Translations under genes and position numbers: made by a program
DNA from: Nematostella vectensis
Taxonomy: Eukaryota; Cnidaria; Anthozoa; Actiniaria; Edwardsiidae
Assembly: GCF_932526225.1 (NCBI RefSeq)
Contig: NC_064044.1
Coordinates: 15,067,453 to 15,131,452, forward strand
DNA: 64,000 nucleotides
Direction: 5' to 3'
Part shown: positions 63,950 to 64,000 of the stretch, in pieces
Layout: every line of letters begins with the position of its first letter
Position numbering within the stretch: position 1 is the stretch's first letter
Notes under the pieces: generated by a model
What the model was told of the DNA's origin: nothing
Databases searched by the model: none
Seen by the model: the letters and a program-made list of their open reading frames with translations, nothing else

Positions 63950-64000
63950 TATCTGCTCACCTTAGGAAATGTTTTCTTGATTAAATACAGCGCGAGGAAT

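Larger units (their letters stand above)
1..64000 (-). repeat. Tandem array of 120 Glu-Phe tRNA units
   Basis: A unit of about 533 bp repeats head to tail across the whole window, with unit-to-unit spacing from about 527 to 535 bp. Each unit holds one tRNA-Glu and one tRNA-Phe-type gene, both transcribed on the minus strand. Gaps are about 182 bp (Phe to Glu, reading rightward) and 177 bp (Glu to next Phe). I saw no unit interrupted by foreign DNA and no inverted unit. Units differ by scattered substitutions and 1-6 bp indels, and neighbouring units are often less alike than units 3, 5, 7 or 11 positions apart. Both ends of the window cut through the array. Known family facts: large tRNA tandem arrays occur in several eukaryotes; I do not recognise this one. 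Confidence 0.97.

Noticed and set aside
1-64000. CRISPR array
   Set aside because: The repeat is far too long and the period holds tRNA genes; there are no short repeats with unique spacers.
1-64000. tRNA-derived SINE family
   Set aside because: Copies are strictly tandem and in one orientation, lack a poly-A or LINE-like tail and target duplications, and keep full acceptor stems with terminators.
1-64000. 5S rRNA, U6 or spliced-leader repeat
   Set aside because: The unit size is similar to such arrays, but no 5S, U6 or spliced-leader sequence was found in the spacers on either strand.
1-64000. LTR element, Polinton or other virus-derived element
   Set aside because: No long terminal repeats, primer-binding context or coding remnants were seen; the only repeats are the unit and its multiples.

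Overview
The whole window is one uninterrupted tandem array of a unit of about 533 bp. I count 120 units. Each unit carries two tRNA genes on the minus strand: a tRNA-Glu gene (72 nt, normally anticodon UUC) and a tRNA-Phe-type gene (102 nt, normally anticodon GAA). Both window edges fall inside the array, so its true length is unknown. There is no protein-coding gene, no transposon and no unrelated sequence. The open reading frames present are translations of the repeat, including the tRNA genes themselves. The longest stretch without a gene is about 180 bp, so no gene-free stretch exceeds 300 bases.

The tRNA bodies look like those of an animal nuclear genome (the Glu and Phe genes nearly match metazoan consensus). 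The spacers are AT-rich and Pol III signals are clear. I cannot name the species. I number units 1 to 120 from left to right: Phe-n lies just left of Glu-n.

Unit layout, read on the minus strand: Glu leader with TATTTAA 31 nt before the gene; tRNA-Glu; 8 nt; a T7 run; an AT-rich spacer holding a 55-nt inverted repeat; Phe leader with TATTTAA, also 31 nt before the gene; tRNA-Phe; a T6-T7 run touching the gene end; then a spacer of about 180 bp leading to the next Glu gene.

The most unusual feature is that every Phe copy has a 29-nt insertion in the T arm, flanked by a 5-nt direct repeat (AATCC) and able to fold into a 6-7 bp hairpin. Removing it leaves a regular tRNA-Phe in the best copies. 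I sort Phe copies by the T-stem strand beyond the insert: class A (79 copies) reads CCGGG and pairs; class B (32) reads CCCTG and does not; class C (9) reads CCGGA and pairs at 4 of 5 positions.

Glu copies fall into two equal groups. Sixty keep G57 in the T loop and Pol III B box. Sixty have U57 (called T57 here), which weakens the B box. Fifteen Glu copies have anticodon UUA, which would read the stop codon UAA; fourteen of these also carry T57, and one (Glu-116) is otherwise intact. Eleven Phe copies have anticodon AAA and one has GUA.

At a larger scale the array is a mosaic of recent duplications of 3, 5, 7 and about 11 units. These include two separate tandem duplications of exactly 3,734 bp and a recombinant unit (unit 42) that records an unequal crossover. 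The left part is rich in T57/UUA Glu copies; consensus Glu genes cluster between about 34 and 61 kb.
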